NCBI GenBank assembly: GCA_900380265.1
Contig: LR025083.1
Coordinates: forward strand, 62,001 to 126,000
Source: Serratia symbiotica
Lineage (GTDB): Bacteria; Pseudomonadota; Gammaproteobacteria; Enterobacterales; Enterobacteriaceae
DNA: 64,000 nucleotides
Direction: 5' to 3'
A program made the translations under genes and the position numbers. Positions 33,253 through 44,219 of this stretch are shown here, piece after piece. The notes under the pieces are model-generated. The model worked only from the letters and a program-made list of their open reading frames with translations, made no database searches and had not been told where the DNA came from. How positions within the stretch are numbered: the first letter of the stretch is position 1; each line of letters starts with the position of its first letter.

Positions 33253-34248
33253 TTATTGCGCCAACATGCTAACCCATACCGGGTCTTTCCCTACCGGATA
33301 GCTTGCTAACGTACTTAGGCCGCCGCTTTCTTGGTTAATTTTATTTACTACAATACGCCCTGATTGCTGGCAGGCTGCAATAACAAAGCGACCACTGTGA
33401 TCGATATTGAAACCGCGCGGATTCTTATCGGTTACATGATGGCCAACTACTGATAGGGAGCTGCCATCTTCAGCAATGTGAAAGATAGTTAGAATGTTTG
33501 CAGCTCGCTCGCTGATATACAGGAAACGGGCATTCGGGGTGAGGTGAATGTCCGCAGCCCAGGGTGTGCCACTAAATCCTACTGGCATGATGTCTAGTGT
33601 TTGTATTACACGGTATTGGCTGCTATTTTTCAAGATAGTTAATACGTCTACTGTACCGTCTAACTCGTTTACACAGTACGCATACTTCCCATTAGGAAAG
33701 AAAGCCATATGCCGTGGTCCCGCTCCAGCAGCGGTGTTTACAGACTGTGGCACATGTTTTGTTAATTGTCCGTCTAAGTGAAAATTGAATAAGCGGATGC
33801 AGTCTTCCTTTAAGCAAGGTACAAACAGGCGTTGATTAGTTGGATCAATATTGGCGGAGTGTGGTGTAATCAGGCCATCGATCTGTTTGATGCGTTCTGT
33901 TACGACCCCGTTATCATCAATCTGGCTAACGCTGACGCAATTGCCGGTATAGGAAGCAGAAAAAAGGTAGCGGCCCAACAAATCTGTGGAAATATAACTT
34001 GGACTACTTAGTAATGGTGCTATACGCGCTAGGCGCAAAGTGCCATTCGCCTGTATGCGGTAGCTAATAATGCTAAAAAGTGGGCGCACGCCGACATACA
34101 GGTAGGGCTTATTTGGGTGAATGGCCATCGGTTGACCTTGGCCAGGAACATCAAGAATTTGTAGCAGTGTTAGTGAACCAGCATTGTTTAATTGCCAGAT
34201 ATGAATTTCCTGGCTGACTGGGCTGCTTACATAAACAATTTGTTTCAT
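33253..34248 (-). CDS. pgl: 6-phosphogluconolactonase
   Basis: Intact 331-residue seven-bladed beta-propeller lactonase of the YbhE type, the second step of the oxidative pentose phosphate pathway in the cytosol. Family landmarks in order: [91 protein letters not shown] and [18 protein letters not shown]. Length equals E. coli Pgl (331). Ribosome site AAGGAAA, before ATG 34248. Divergent from ybhA. The retained gene suggests a working route to NADPH and pentoses (inference). Confidence 0.95.
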   Translation of the reverse strand: MKQIVYVSSPVSQEIHIWQLNNAGSLTLLQILDVPGQGQPMAIHPNKPYLYVGVRPLFSIISYRIQANGTLRLARIAPLLSSPSYISTDLLGRYLFSASYTGNCVSVSQIDDNGVVTERIKQIDGLITPHSANIDPTNQRLFVPCLKEDCIRLFNFHLDGQLTKHVPQSVNTAAGAGPRHMAFFPNGKYAYCVNELDGTVDVLTILKNSSQYRVIQTLDIMPVGFSGTPWAADIHLTPNARFLYISERAANILTIFHIAEDGSSLSVVGHHVTDKNPRGFNIDHSGRFVIAACQQSGRIVVNKINQESGGLSTLASYPVGKDPVWVSMLAQ

Positions 34249-34419
34249 GTATTTCCTTATAGGATAAAAGATAAATTGATGTAGTTGTTTTTTGTCCCTG
34301 ACCTATTTTAGATTCATGTACTAATAGTACTGGGTTGATCTGAAATTTACACAGTTTTATACCTAGCATATCCAGTGTACTATCAAGTTGATTTTATCGC
34401 TAACAATAATGAGATGTCT

Positions 34420-35244
34420 ATGAACTACCGTGTTATTGCCCTCGATCTGGATGGAACTTTGCTCGATAACCAAAAACGCATTTTGCCGCAGTCACTTTCT
34501 GCGCTAGCTGAAGCGCGCTCCGCTGGTGTCAAGGTATTGGTGGTTACGGGTCGCCACCATATTGCTATTCATCCGTTCTATCAAGCGCTGCAGATTACAA
34601 CTCCGGCGATCTGCTGTAATGGCGCTTATCTATATGACTTTAATCAAAAAAAAGTGTTAGAAGCCGATCCGCTCCCGCAAGATCAAGCTCTGCTAGTGTT
34701 ACAACGGCTGGACAAGAGTAATATCAATGTTCTGATGTATGTGGATGACGCCATCTTGTATCAAGTGAGAAGTAGCAACGTTATCCGTTCTTTAGCCTGG
34801 TCAGAGACGCTACCAAAGTCACAACGCCCAACGCTATATCAAGTTCAAAGCCTAATTAAGACCGCCTCCGAACCACACTCTATCTGGAAATTGGCCCTTT
34901 CGCATTCGGACATCCCGGCGCTACGCGACTTTTCCGAGTCGATAAGGAAAGAGCTTGGATTGGCCTGTGAGTGGTCGTGGTACGATCAGGTAGATGTCTC
35001 TAAAAGAGGCAACAGTAAGGGGACACGCCTTCAACAATGGGTTAGCAATCAAGGATTAACTATGGATCAGGTGGTTGCCTTTGGGGACAACTATAATGAT
35101 CTAAGCATGTTGGAGGCGGTCGGTTTGGGGGTGGCGATGGGTAATGCCGATGATCTAATCAAGGAGCGTGCTGATTTAACCATCGCTGATCACATGCATC
35201 CCGGTATTGCCGAGGTGATCCGTGGCCGGGTATTGGGGCAGTGA
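34420..35244 (+). CDS. ybhA: HAD-superfamily sugar/pyridoxal phosphate phosphatase YbhA
   Basis: Intact 274-residue Cof-type haloacid dehalogenase hydrolase. Motif I ALDLDGTLLD has the nucleophile and acid aspartates; motif II VTGRHH; the motif III lysine precedes the C-terminal motif IV GDNYNDLSMLEAVG. The cap-domain block AICCNGAYLYDF is typical of YbhA, for which pyridoxal phosphate and sugar phosphate activities are reported. I start at MNYRVIALD, aligned with E. coli MTTRVIALD; ATG 34414 is two codons upstream and the frame is open from 34375. Divergent from pgl and convergent with the modC fossil, as in E. coli. Confidence 0.93.
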   Translation: MNYRVIALDLDGTLLDNQKRILPQSLSALAEARSAGVKVLVVTGRHHIAIHPFYQALQITTPAICCNGAYLYDFNQKKVLEADPLPQDQALLVLQRLDKSNINVLMYVDDAILYQVRSSNVIRSLAWSETLPKSQRPTLYQVQSLIKTASEPHSIWKLALSHSDIPALRDFSESIRKELGLACEWSWYDQVDVSKRGNSKGTRLQQWVSNQGLTMDQVVAFGDNYNDLSMLEAVGLGVAMGNADDLIKERADLTIADHMHPGIAEVIRGRVLGQ

Positions 35245-35253
35245 GAGTTTATA

Positions 35254-35760
35254 TCAGTAATTTCAGCACAGCTGACGTTGGGTTAGGCTTTTTGACCAGC
35301 GGATATAAACTGCTTTTTTAGTTAGATTGTCAGTGCGCCTGACGCTCTGGAGGTCATGGATTTTCAAGCATGTCTACTCTCAGTAACCACTGCACTTTAA
35401 CCTGGAGGTTAGCCTCCAGGCACTGTCTTACCTTTTTAAAGAATAGAGTATAGATGTTGCTGTTGATCTGGGTTTCAAAATCAGGATATGGAGTCGGTAT
35501 TAAGATGAATCTGAACTTATCGGACAGTGCGTGGCAGAGTGCTGATAATTATTGAATATTTTGATGAGTACCAGCAGTCTGTTCTGACTGGTATATTGAA
35601 ATCATGCAAGTTTTGCGCTTATTTCTCAAGCTGCCCGGGTTTACACTGTCGGGCTGGATCGCAATCCAGTACTTTGGTCTATCAGTACAGCGTGAAAATT
35701 TCATTCATGCTATGGCTGACATAGAGAATAGAAATAGTGGCGTCTTTGTGGGTAGATGTG
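35254..35760 (-). pseudogene. modC: modC fossil, 3' part (molybdate ABC transporter ATPase)
   Basis: Convergent with ybhA as expected. The minus strand near 35640-35700 reads WIAIQPDSVNPG, fitting ModC RIRIQASDVSLVL in the molybdate-binding domain. NLQVKVQWLLRVDMLE near 35390-35440 fits NGQVEVELEVGGKTLW, and SSLYPLVKKPN near 35290 fits PGLWLYAQIKSVS. The ATPase domain, which should reach about 36310, was not recognisable. Many stops. Confidence 0.5.
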
Positions 35761-36530
35761 TTAGATAGGACATGGTTCGTGCTGGCGTGACAGGATTACT
35801 GGGTCACCAATTGTGAATTAGTAATAACGCTAGTGTTTTGAATATGAAAGTATCTTTTTGTTTTTACATAAGATAACGTGAATAGTAGTATATATGATTG
35901 TGGTTTGTTCTTCAATGATTATACCATCCATCCAATTGGATGACTCATACGAATCGTTATATTATATTACAGCCTGACGTGTGCGCAACAATATGGAAAC
36001 AAGAAAATATATAAAAAGATATAAAATGCGTTGGTTCTAAAAATAGATATATGTATTTTATAATTTTATACTCGTAGTTCGTTGCTTGCATATGTTCCTG
36101 TGTCAGCCGTATCAACTAACTAATTTGTATTAATTAATAATCTCTGATATGCTCTAATAAATAGAGGGCAGTGGGTATCCTCCTGCATCGGAAGATCAGA
36201 ACAGATATTTGGCTTGAGATTAATATGCTGGTGTGAAAAGATTAATCTAGTATTTCTAGAGAATATAATTACAGCCTAAGAGCTATGGTTCCTGGAGTAG
36301 GATAAGCGTAACTAACCAGTGAAATTCCGATTATATTCAGGTATAGCGGTCGTTTCCGTTATTTATTTCAATTAATGAGAATATTTGTAAGAGAAACGTA
36401 CTAGTTGCGTAGGAACGGCTAAAACAATGAATAGGAACTGTAGTATTAGGAAGACGGGCCATAGCCAACAGGACGTCAATTCTTACTTTAAGAAAGATAA
36501 GCCAGTATACTTAAGTAAGTATAGACTATT

Positions 36531-36552
36531 CTGTGAATATTAATATTCACAG
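36531..36552. repeat. 22-nt perfect palindrome
   Basis: CTGTGAATAT followed by TAATATTCACAG; arms of 11 bp, no loop. It lies where modB should have been. Confidence 0.85.
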
Positions 36553-36897
36553 GGTTGTGAGCCAACGATATCACTTGCTCTCAACGCTAGATTGAGGATC
36601 GTCGCAGGATAAAAGGAAGAGACAATACAGCAAGGTCTAAAGCTGTTTCACATTAACGCAGGGTGAAGATGAGATCGAGGAAGTTATATAGGTTTTAAAG
36701 ATTTCTCTAGTCGCAGCATGGTGATTAAAGCATATGCATACCAAATATCGGCAGTAATACTAGCGGCAGCTATATCACCGGTGACTCGTTTTTCTGGTAA
36801 ATTGGCAGTCTAGTAGGGGTTCTCCATAATAATTCTAATAGTACGCTCAAGATCAGCGCCAATCTTGCTCTCAGTAAGCTATCTGTCAGATCTTGAT

Positions 36898-36935
36898 AAT
36901 CGCACCCACTTACTATCCTGTAAGTGGGTGCGATT
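36898..36935. repeat. perfect 16-bp inverted repeat, 6-nt loop
   Basis: Arms AATCGCACCCACTTAC (36898-36913) and GTAAGTGGGTGCGATT (36920-36935) around TATCCT. About half G+C, unlike the AT-rich surroundings. It falls at the expected modB/modA fossil junction. No T-tract follows. Confidence 0.92.
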
Positions 36936-37695
36936 CATACTTTTTAAACATAGCTAGCTGATAGGCGGCTTAGACACCAATGATATCATTATTTTTCAGT
37001 GTACGATTATCTGTTACTATCTAATAGTATATTAAAGTGGTTTATGTTTTCCCTATTGAAAGTGGCGAGCACCTTAACTTAGTCGCTAAGCTGTTGCGCG
37101 AGAACCGCAAGAGGTATGCAGGATTCGTTCGCTGTTTGATTACAATCTGAAGAATGGCGCTGAGGAAATGCTTGCACGTGACAGGTTGGCCTATAGCGAT
37201 CGTTAGATCGCGAGTGCTTTGTCAGCCTTTTGGCTGTAGATACAATGAGCTAGGCGATAGGGATGGCTTATTATAAGACGCTTACAACTGAGAAAGTTCC
37301 TTGAGTTAACCTGCGCCTTTAGTGCCAGTCGACATTTTGGTTGACTTGATATGCAATTAGGATTAGCGCGTTCTTTAGTAGTGTATGATGGGTGTCTTTT
37401 TACATGTTTCTTTATTAGTGGTAGCAATGATCCATTACTGATCAATAGAGATTATAGATTAGCCGCTGTCTATTTCGCAAGCTTATACTCTAAGATGAAC
37501 GAAAAATTAAAGGAAAGTATTATGTACAGATCTTTCCTTTAATCAGGCCTGGATATGTCCTTGAGCATGTCAATTAACATTACAGAATAAAGAGAGTTAT
37601 TCCTCCGTCGACTCTATCAGGAGACATTCTCCTATAAGACAACATCACTCTATTTAACTAATAGATTTGAATAATCTGTTCATTAACTGAACGAG
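36925..37695 (-). pseudogene. modA: modA fossil (molybdate-binding periplasmic protein)
   Basis: On the minus strand near 37205-37345, QPKCRLALKAQVNSRNFLS then CKRL lies on ModA APKASVQKDFTIDSKTNWTSLL then NGGRL, and IISHPYRLAHCIYSQKADKA on AVGDPEHVPAGIYAKEALQK with exact spacing. Outer limits are projected from the 257-codon intact gene. Order modC-(modB)-modA matches the operon read in reverse. Confidence 0.55.
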
Positions 37696-37699
37696 TTCT

Positions 37700-38685
37700 A
37701 TCAATTTAAATATAACGTAATATCATTGGAGTAAGCAAAAATAACGCTAAAATAATATAGATGTGACGGGTAAGCGTGGGCTATCGTTAATTATACGATT
37801 CATTGAGAGGCCTAAGATGGCTATCACTAAAATAGTGTCGACAGTCATTAAGTGAAAATAATTTAGTAGGCAACAGAGAGTCTTTTTTAGACTGTAACGG
37901 GATTATGTAATGCTATTTTTTATGTTCTTGTTGTAGAAGCTAGATAGGCTTTGACTGAGGGAATAAGGAATAAAAAACAATTCCTATTAAGCTGGATAAA
38001 ATAATAAAAATACAATGGAATATAAATTCGGTTTCCTAATATTGATGAAGATTTCCGCTTGAATAATCCTTAATGCAGAGCCGACTAAGTGTTTTAAGTA
38101 TAAAATACTTTAAAGTAGAATAATTTAGTAAAGGTGCAGGATCAATATGTCTATGTTCAGTAGTACACAATTTTGTCATAACTGATACTAAGAAATATAA
38201 ATACGTATGATAACTCCTATGCTAGAATCAAAAGAAAAGCATATGCTGGTGTAACTCTAGAGAAAAAGGTTTTAGTTTGATAGCTGAAGGGAACGTTAGT
38301 TTTTCTGGTTAGCTACTTTTTATGGCAGTAAAGGATTCCGCCGCCCTATTTGGAATTTATAGATAACTTTGTATTGGCCTGAATCTTGCGGTCATGATGA
38401 GAGTAGAAGGCTAGTAATCACTGTTCCCCTGATGCAGCGCTATTTGAATGGGAAATACCAGATTGAACTTAATGTTAGCAGCAAGCTAGGGCCGCTGTAT
38501 AAACGGAGATTCACTCCACACTTACCTAGTTAGTGTGGAGTGAAAACTATTTCATGCATAGTTGTTCTTTATGAACTGGTGTAGTAAATATAACCGAAGT
38601 TAAGAGGTTTGTTATGGGCAGGTAATAATTCTGGAGTATACCACTAAAACCCGCGAATAGAAATTGAAGTAGCTGCGTTCATTAT
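37700..38685. other. synteny junction between mod and sbc blocks, no readable gene
   Basis: In E. coli the mod locus (17 min) and the sbcDC-phoBR locus (9 min) are far apart, so an ancestral rearrangement or lineage difference lies here. Nothing recognisable; a perfect hairpin is at 38510-38544. Confidence 0.5.
38510..38544. repeat. perfect 13-bp inverted repeat, 9-nt loop
   Basis: Arms TTCACTCCACACT (38510-38522) and AGTGTGGAGTGAA (38532-38544), with AAAACT following on the plus strand. It could be a relic terminator of sbcC, which ends about 150 bp away, but lacks a T-tract in that orientation beyond TCTCC. Confidence 0.9.
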
Positions 38686-38689
38686 ACAG

Positions 38690-41600
38690 ATTCAGTGTCT
38701 AATTGAGGAATAAAGAAGCAGTGCAGTAGCAATCAATGAGTCCTTGGCTTGTTAAAGATTCTTAATTGTATGGTACATAGAGAGTTGATGCGCTATGATT
38801 AGCGTTGATGAGCCTGCTTGTAATGTGATAGATTGGAATAGGGTGTAGTAGTTAACAAAGTCTAATAACTGACCGAGTATACAGCTGGTCGGTTGGAAGT
38901 GGTCAACTGCACTACTCCAGAAATAAAATAAGTGTGCACTTATTTTAGTAATGCAGTGGAATGTAAAGGATTTAATTATTAAAGTAATCGTACTGATTTT
39001 AGGTGTGCCAGGGTGCAGCTGATGAGATGATTTTAGGCCTAACATGAAGAGAGAGGAGAAGTTAGTAGCCCGTACTTAACTATTTGAAGTTAAGAGTCAG
39101 TATAAGTGCTAAAATTCAGAAATTTATAACCATATTTTTGCAATATATTTCAGTCTAGAGGGCTTTAATAGTGAAGGAAAACTATAGTTCCGTTATAGTG
39201 TAGTTAGCCAAAGTTAGGTCTAAAGGAGCGTAGTATCTACACTATTGGCTGCTATAGTTAGTCGAACTGCCACAGGTACGTGATAACGTGCTAATCCGAC
39301 GCTACTCAAGTAACTGTAGAATCTTATAAAATTCTTCTTTAGTAAGAATAAGTTTAATCCCTTTTTCGCTCGCAAGCTTGTCCCTCTTTTTCTTCTTTTC
39401 TTGAAGTTATATAAGTGTTGATTTCCCTTCAGTGCTCGATAAGGAAACTTGAAAAGTGCTTTCATATTTTAAAGATTATTATTTGGCAGCCCTTCTCTGG
39501 AAAGAGAGGAGTAGTCAAAAAAGCATTTGATACCGGAAGGACCAAAATGTCTTGAATGCTAAGTGATAAGGCTCTTAAAGCACGATTACATATCCTAATT
39601 TGCATGATCATGATAAAATAAAAAAGAGTTTATCATATTAGCTATACTAGACCTGGTGTCAAGATCTCCATAGTTCATTATTAGTTTTTAAACTCTGATA
39701 AACGCCACTGCTTACTTCTAAATCGCTTAAAGTATAAATGATGCATGATCGAAGTTTTAATAGCTCTGGTATATAATGCTATTACTCGGGGAAAGGGTTT
39801 AAATCTAATCTAGAATATCTCTGAGAGTGATATGTAGATAGATCAAGTATTTGTAAATAAAACATTAGATAAAGAGCGTTGGTGGCAAGAAATAAATTAA
39901 CGTTTGTGAGATAAGAGTATGCCAGTTGACAGTTTTCCCCAACGCAGAATGATCAAAAATGACCATGAACTATAATAATTTGTGCGTTGTATAAAAGCAC
40001 AGTCTTTCAGATCGTGTGAAAGACGACTAGTAACTGTTCTGGTAGTTTGCAGAAACTAAATTAGTCATATCAGTAATAAAATATATGAAGATTATGGTTT
40101 ATATCAGATTTGCAGTGATGTAGCCGATATGCTAGGCGAAAAATAAATGAACATCTGAGAGTCCGTGCAAGTATATAGTAGGATACTAACATACCAAACG
40201 TTTAGAGAAAGTTGCTAGCTTGATAGGGAATAAGCAAAAGCTCACCCTGCAACTTACGCTTGGAAGGGCTATAGTATCTATGTACATGCAACATTGAAAT
40301 AGCATGAAACCGCGCATATGCTAAACACGCATAGACTAACCTAAATTTGGTGATCAGTTGGTACAATATGACAGTATAACCAGAAAGTTTGTAGTACAGG
40401 TTAAGATAGGGAAGCGCGGTGGCAGAAAAGAGCTTCAGTTTAGAAACAACGGCTGAGGTGATACAAAATAAATGTATAGGTTGAGGCAATGCAGACGAGG
40501 TTATATATAAAAGAGACGGCAAGATCCAAGCCACACCTTATGTTTTTATATACAACCTATCACTATAGTGTGATAACTCATAAAGTGCTGGTCTTTGATT
40601 TAGGTGGTAGTAGGTAATCATGCACAAATCTTCAAGAAGATTTTGTGATAAAGTGTGGAATGATGGCTTAGAGAACTTCAAACACAGCTGCGGGTAGGTA
40701 TGTATGTATCGCATTGATATAGGCACTTAAATGGCATTTGATTACCTGGAATGCAGTGGCGGGTTTCTTTCTTCCTTGCGCAGTGGCGTGTATATAATAT
40801 GTTAGTAATGGTTTATGCTCAAACCTATCTTGGAACTTAATTAACAAAAGGGAGTATATGCATATTAGCGATAGCAGACTATAAATAGCAAGTTAAAAAG
40901 AACTACCTAGTCTAGTAGGTCATGGATAAAATGACTGTCAGTAGCCGATCTGTCAAGCCACTTTAATATCTGATCTTATTCCGATCAGAAGAGTTAGGTA
41001 TGCGTTAGATCGCAGATAGAAAGATGCTACAATTCATAATAATGGTCGATAAGATGAGTGTCATCACGGACAGATGATGTTAAAGTGCAGCCAATCACCT
41101 AAACCCTTATACTGGCTCAGCCAGTATTGATAGCGGCGCTATATTCCTCCTTGCTAGCTGATCTGTGCATAAGATGCTATATCTTAGGTGAAAAGTTAGG
41201 GAATCGAATAGTGGATAGTGCGCTGATAGTTTATGATTCTAAAAACCTAGTAATCTGCTGCGAATTTAGGTGAGCCGCTTAGCTCTGAAATCTATGTCGG
41301 ATTAATCACATAGCTAAAGTTGACAGGAAATGAAAGACTGCCTGGTGCAGAATTGAAAATAGGAATGTACCGTATCTTGGATACACATTTAAGCTTCCCT
41401 TTTTGAGAAGGGAAGCGAGTGTCTATATATTGATATAGGCCCCGCCTTGGAGGAAGTGTATGCAGTGAATGAGTGGATCCGGAAAGTTCTAGGATTATAG
41501 AACTGTAGTGTGGATAAATGCCGAGGAGATAGTCATAGTCTTGAACTAGACACTCTGCCGCCTAGAGTAACGACTTAACCTTCTGGATCCAATTATGCCG

Positions 41601-42200
41601 TCTGAATAATACACATGCACTTGTATTTAGCATCACTGCCGGAGCAATAGATCCATGAGTAGCACTCATCGCATCAGAGAGTATAGCCTTTTAATACAAA
41701 CCTCTTTTGAGGGCTATAAAGATAACACTGTAGGCGATTTGGTTGTATTGATTGTATTGAGTGCCTCTCAGAGGCTTGGTGAGTACCCTGATAACTGTTT
41801 TAGTTCTTTCCAGTATCTCATTAGCTCGCTAACTATTAGATATTTATTTCTCCCATATTTCGTCGAATGTGTCCATAGGCATTCGACGGGCTCCGTTGTA
41901 GGCTGATATAGCAGGTTTATTTGCTAATGACGGTTTTGTGCTCCTGCTACCTTGTGCATTAAAGGTTGTTTTTGCAGCATATAGGTGGTCAAGAACTAGA
42001 TATGTGTCGGAGGATAAACCCTGTTTATCGCATCCTTACCCCTTTCAGTTTGTCTAGAAGGTAATTAATATATTCCTGAATAATCTGATTTTATGGGGTT
42101 AGCGAAGTGAGGCACCGTTACTTCCTTTGAGTTCTACCATCTACATACTAGAGCGTTACTTCTAACTTTCTAACAATAAAAAATGTTTAAAATAAGGAAT
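38690..42200 (-). pseudogene. sbcC: sbcC fossil (SMC-like subunit of the SbcCD hairpin nuclease)
   Basis: The 3' end is legible. The minus strand at 38752-38880 reads YTLFQSITLQAGSSTLIIAH then QLSMYHTIKNL, matching SbcC DTALDALDALNASGKTIGVI then SHVEAMKERIPVQ. Upstream, SFTFHCITKISAHLF sits on SFLVSLALALALSDL with the right spacing. The coiled-coil middle and Walker A could not be recognised in AT-rich sequence, so extent is projected from the 3.15-kb intact gene and the sbcD fossil. No long open frame remains. Confidence 0.52.
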
Positions 42201-42209
42201 ATGGATTAC

Positions 42210-43425
42210 TAAATCATGGTGGTTTGGTAATGAATTTACCGCGATATAGTTAAGACGAATAATTAGGATGTCTATCAAGACCTCTTTTGAGCCACTTTTA
42301 CCGATTCATTAATGCTATTGAATTCGAGATATCAGCATGAGTGAAATGCAACATCTTAAATTCACTTAACCATAGTGATACTTAAATAGTCTGACGTTCC
42401 TGTATCGTACAGGAATTAGCTGGTTCTTTATCTACCTGACACGTGTCTTATTTTAATCACTTTAGCCTGAAAGGTAAAGTTATACACACGGTTCGTTCCT
42501 GCGTCATCTGATTATTGTTGCTAACAATAGAAGTGTGAATGAATAACTGTCGGGCATTCTAGTTAAATTTTTAAGTGTTTGAGTATGCCAAGATGTTGAG
42601 TTAGTTGCATTCAGCCTAATTTTAACGTTAATTTTCTTAAAAAAGGAAAATATTGAGATTGGTTTTAGTTTAAGACCTGCACCTAGTTTATTCGCCAGGG
42701 CTTTGAGCTTCTTTTAATTGATAATTAGCCTATTGCCCTTATTAGTGCTAAGGTCTCCCAAAACAGAGTTTTGCTATGCTACGTACGGTATGCTGTTTTA
42801 TGTTAACCGAGCTATGGTTAGGAATATGACTAGTTATAATCGGAATTAGTGAGGATCTATGTTATTAGGTTTAAAAACATGCTTAATTATAAAAACTAGC
42901 CATAAACGCCTGATATCTCTTGTATAGAGTCCTAGCTAGATGATAAGTGTACTTACGGGCGTGTTATTTACGCTATTTATATCACCGTCTCAGGTTAGCT
43001 AAGATGCCCGTACGACTATAAGGTAACTCCGGTATTTTGTATTAGCAATAGGCTACGGGAGAATCCCGGGGTTCTGTAGTGTAGAACAGTAGGGTGCCGT
43101 TAATGGGATAAATAATAGCGAAATGACTAATCATGAAGATGGTGAATACATTAGCAGGACTGATCATATTAAGATAAATAGTACTGCTGGGCAATAAAGC
43201 GCCGATGCGTGACATCGGGTGCTGACTTCAGGGACAGAATAGTTCTCAATAGACAGCAGTTGAAACTATAGTAGTGTACTGATTGTTGCGCAATAGGGAT
43301 GCCCTGATTTGCTATTGTGCGATTTTATTTGATTGGCTACCTCTACTTTCCAGTTTGTAAAGCAGATGCGCTGAAACGCTAACCCAATATATTCCCTGTA
43401 TGAATTTAAAATTCACGGGGTGGAC
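42210..43425 (-). pseudogene. sbcD: sbcD fossil (SbcCD nuclease subunit)
   Basis: Divergent from the phoB fossil, as in E. coli. Near 43270-43400 the minus strand reads AHLLYKLESRGSQSNKIAQ, stop, with QYTTIVSTAVY 15 codons later, fitting SbcD WHLGQNFYSKSREAEHQAF and QVDAIIVAGDVF. The phosphoesterase motifs GDVFD and GNHD are not preserved. Assigned from position and this single block. Confidence 0.42.
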
Positions 43426-43513
43426 AAGAAAGCTATATATTCGGACTGGCAGTAGTGGAAAGTTACTGTATTAGCAAGTCATTTTCATTAAATTGATTCC
43501 GGGAGAAAATAAG

Positions 43514-44210
43514 ATGGAGATGCGGTGCTTTCCATCTATTTTGGTAGGCATAGATGATAGGGATGCAGTGATAGAGTGTCTGCTAACCCGCGTGATATCC
43601 TCAATAAGCAACGATAAAGGACTAAGTATAATGCCCTGTTTTCAAGGTACCGCCTTTTGATGATTTATCTACACCACATCTGTTCTGTGAATTGTTAGTC
43701 CATTAGGCATGATACATATGTTGATAACTAAAACTGCTATTAAGGCGCATATTAATCAGTTTGATTCAAGACTCGAACTGGTAGATATAACAAATAGTGC
43801 TAACTATTTGTGCTAGCGATCGGTTTTCAAGTCTTTATGATGTGCGCCGAGTAGAGAGTATGTTGGGACAGATCGCCAGTCCTGAAAGAAGATCTATCTC
43901 AAAATTTGTTCTGCTCTGTCTGCAAGCATTTGACCCATGGTATTATTGCACTACATGTCTTTTCTTCTGGTTCTCTGTACTGGTAGCTTTCACGTTGAGT
44001 TGTAATAATTGATATTACCTGTCTGAGTGAGTACAGGTAGATGCGTAGCGTGTTAGCACTTGAGAACGCTAACGTTGGTACCGGTTATTCCATGATTTGT
44101 ATCATACGCAGAAGTGTAAACTATCACCGAATAAACTAGGTGATATCATGTTTAAGTGGCGTGATTAGTTCCTCTTTGGTTCGTACGTGAGAACGTATCT
44201 TCTTGTTAAT
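43514..44210 (+). pseudogene. phoB: phoB fossil (phosphate response regulator)
   Basis: ATG 43514, MEMRCFPSILVGIDDRDAVI then ECLLTRVIS, matches PhoB [20 protein letters not shown], with one acidic-pocket residue displaced. MPCFQGTAF falls on WMLPGGSGIQF, but the phosphoacceptor Asp just before it is gone. Later ALHVFSSGSLYW...LSR resembles LLHFFMTHPERVYSREQ, and ICIIRRSV the DNA-recognition segment VDVHIRRL. About 700 bp against 690 in E. coli. Multiple stops. Confidence 0.65.
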
Positions 44211-44219
44211 AGGTTGGCA

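Noticed and set aside
40202-40726. Two minus-strand frames of 110 and 62 codons
   Set aside because: They lie in the predicted sbcC fossil coiled-coil region but align to nothing recognisable; treated as chance open frames.
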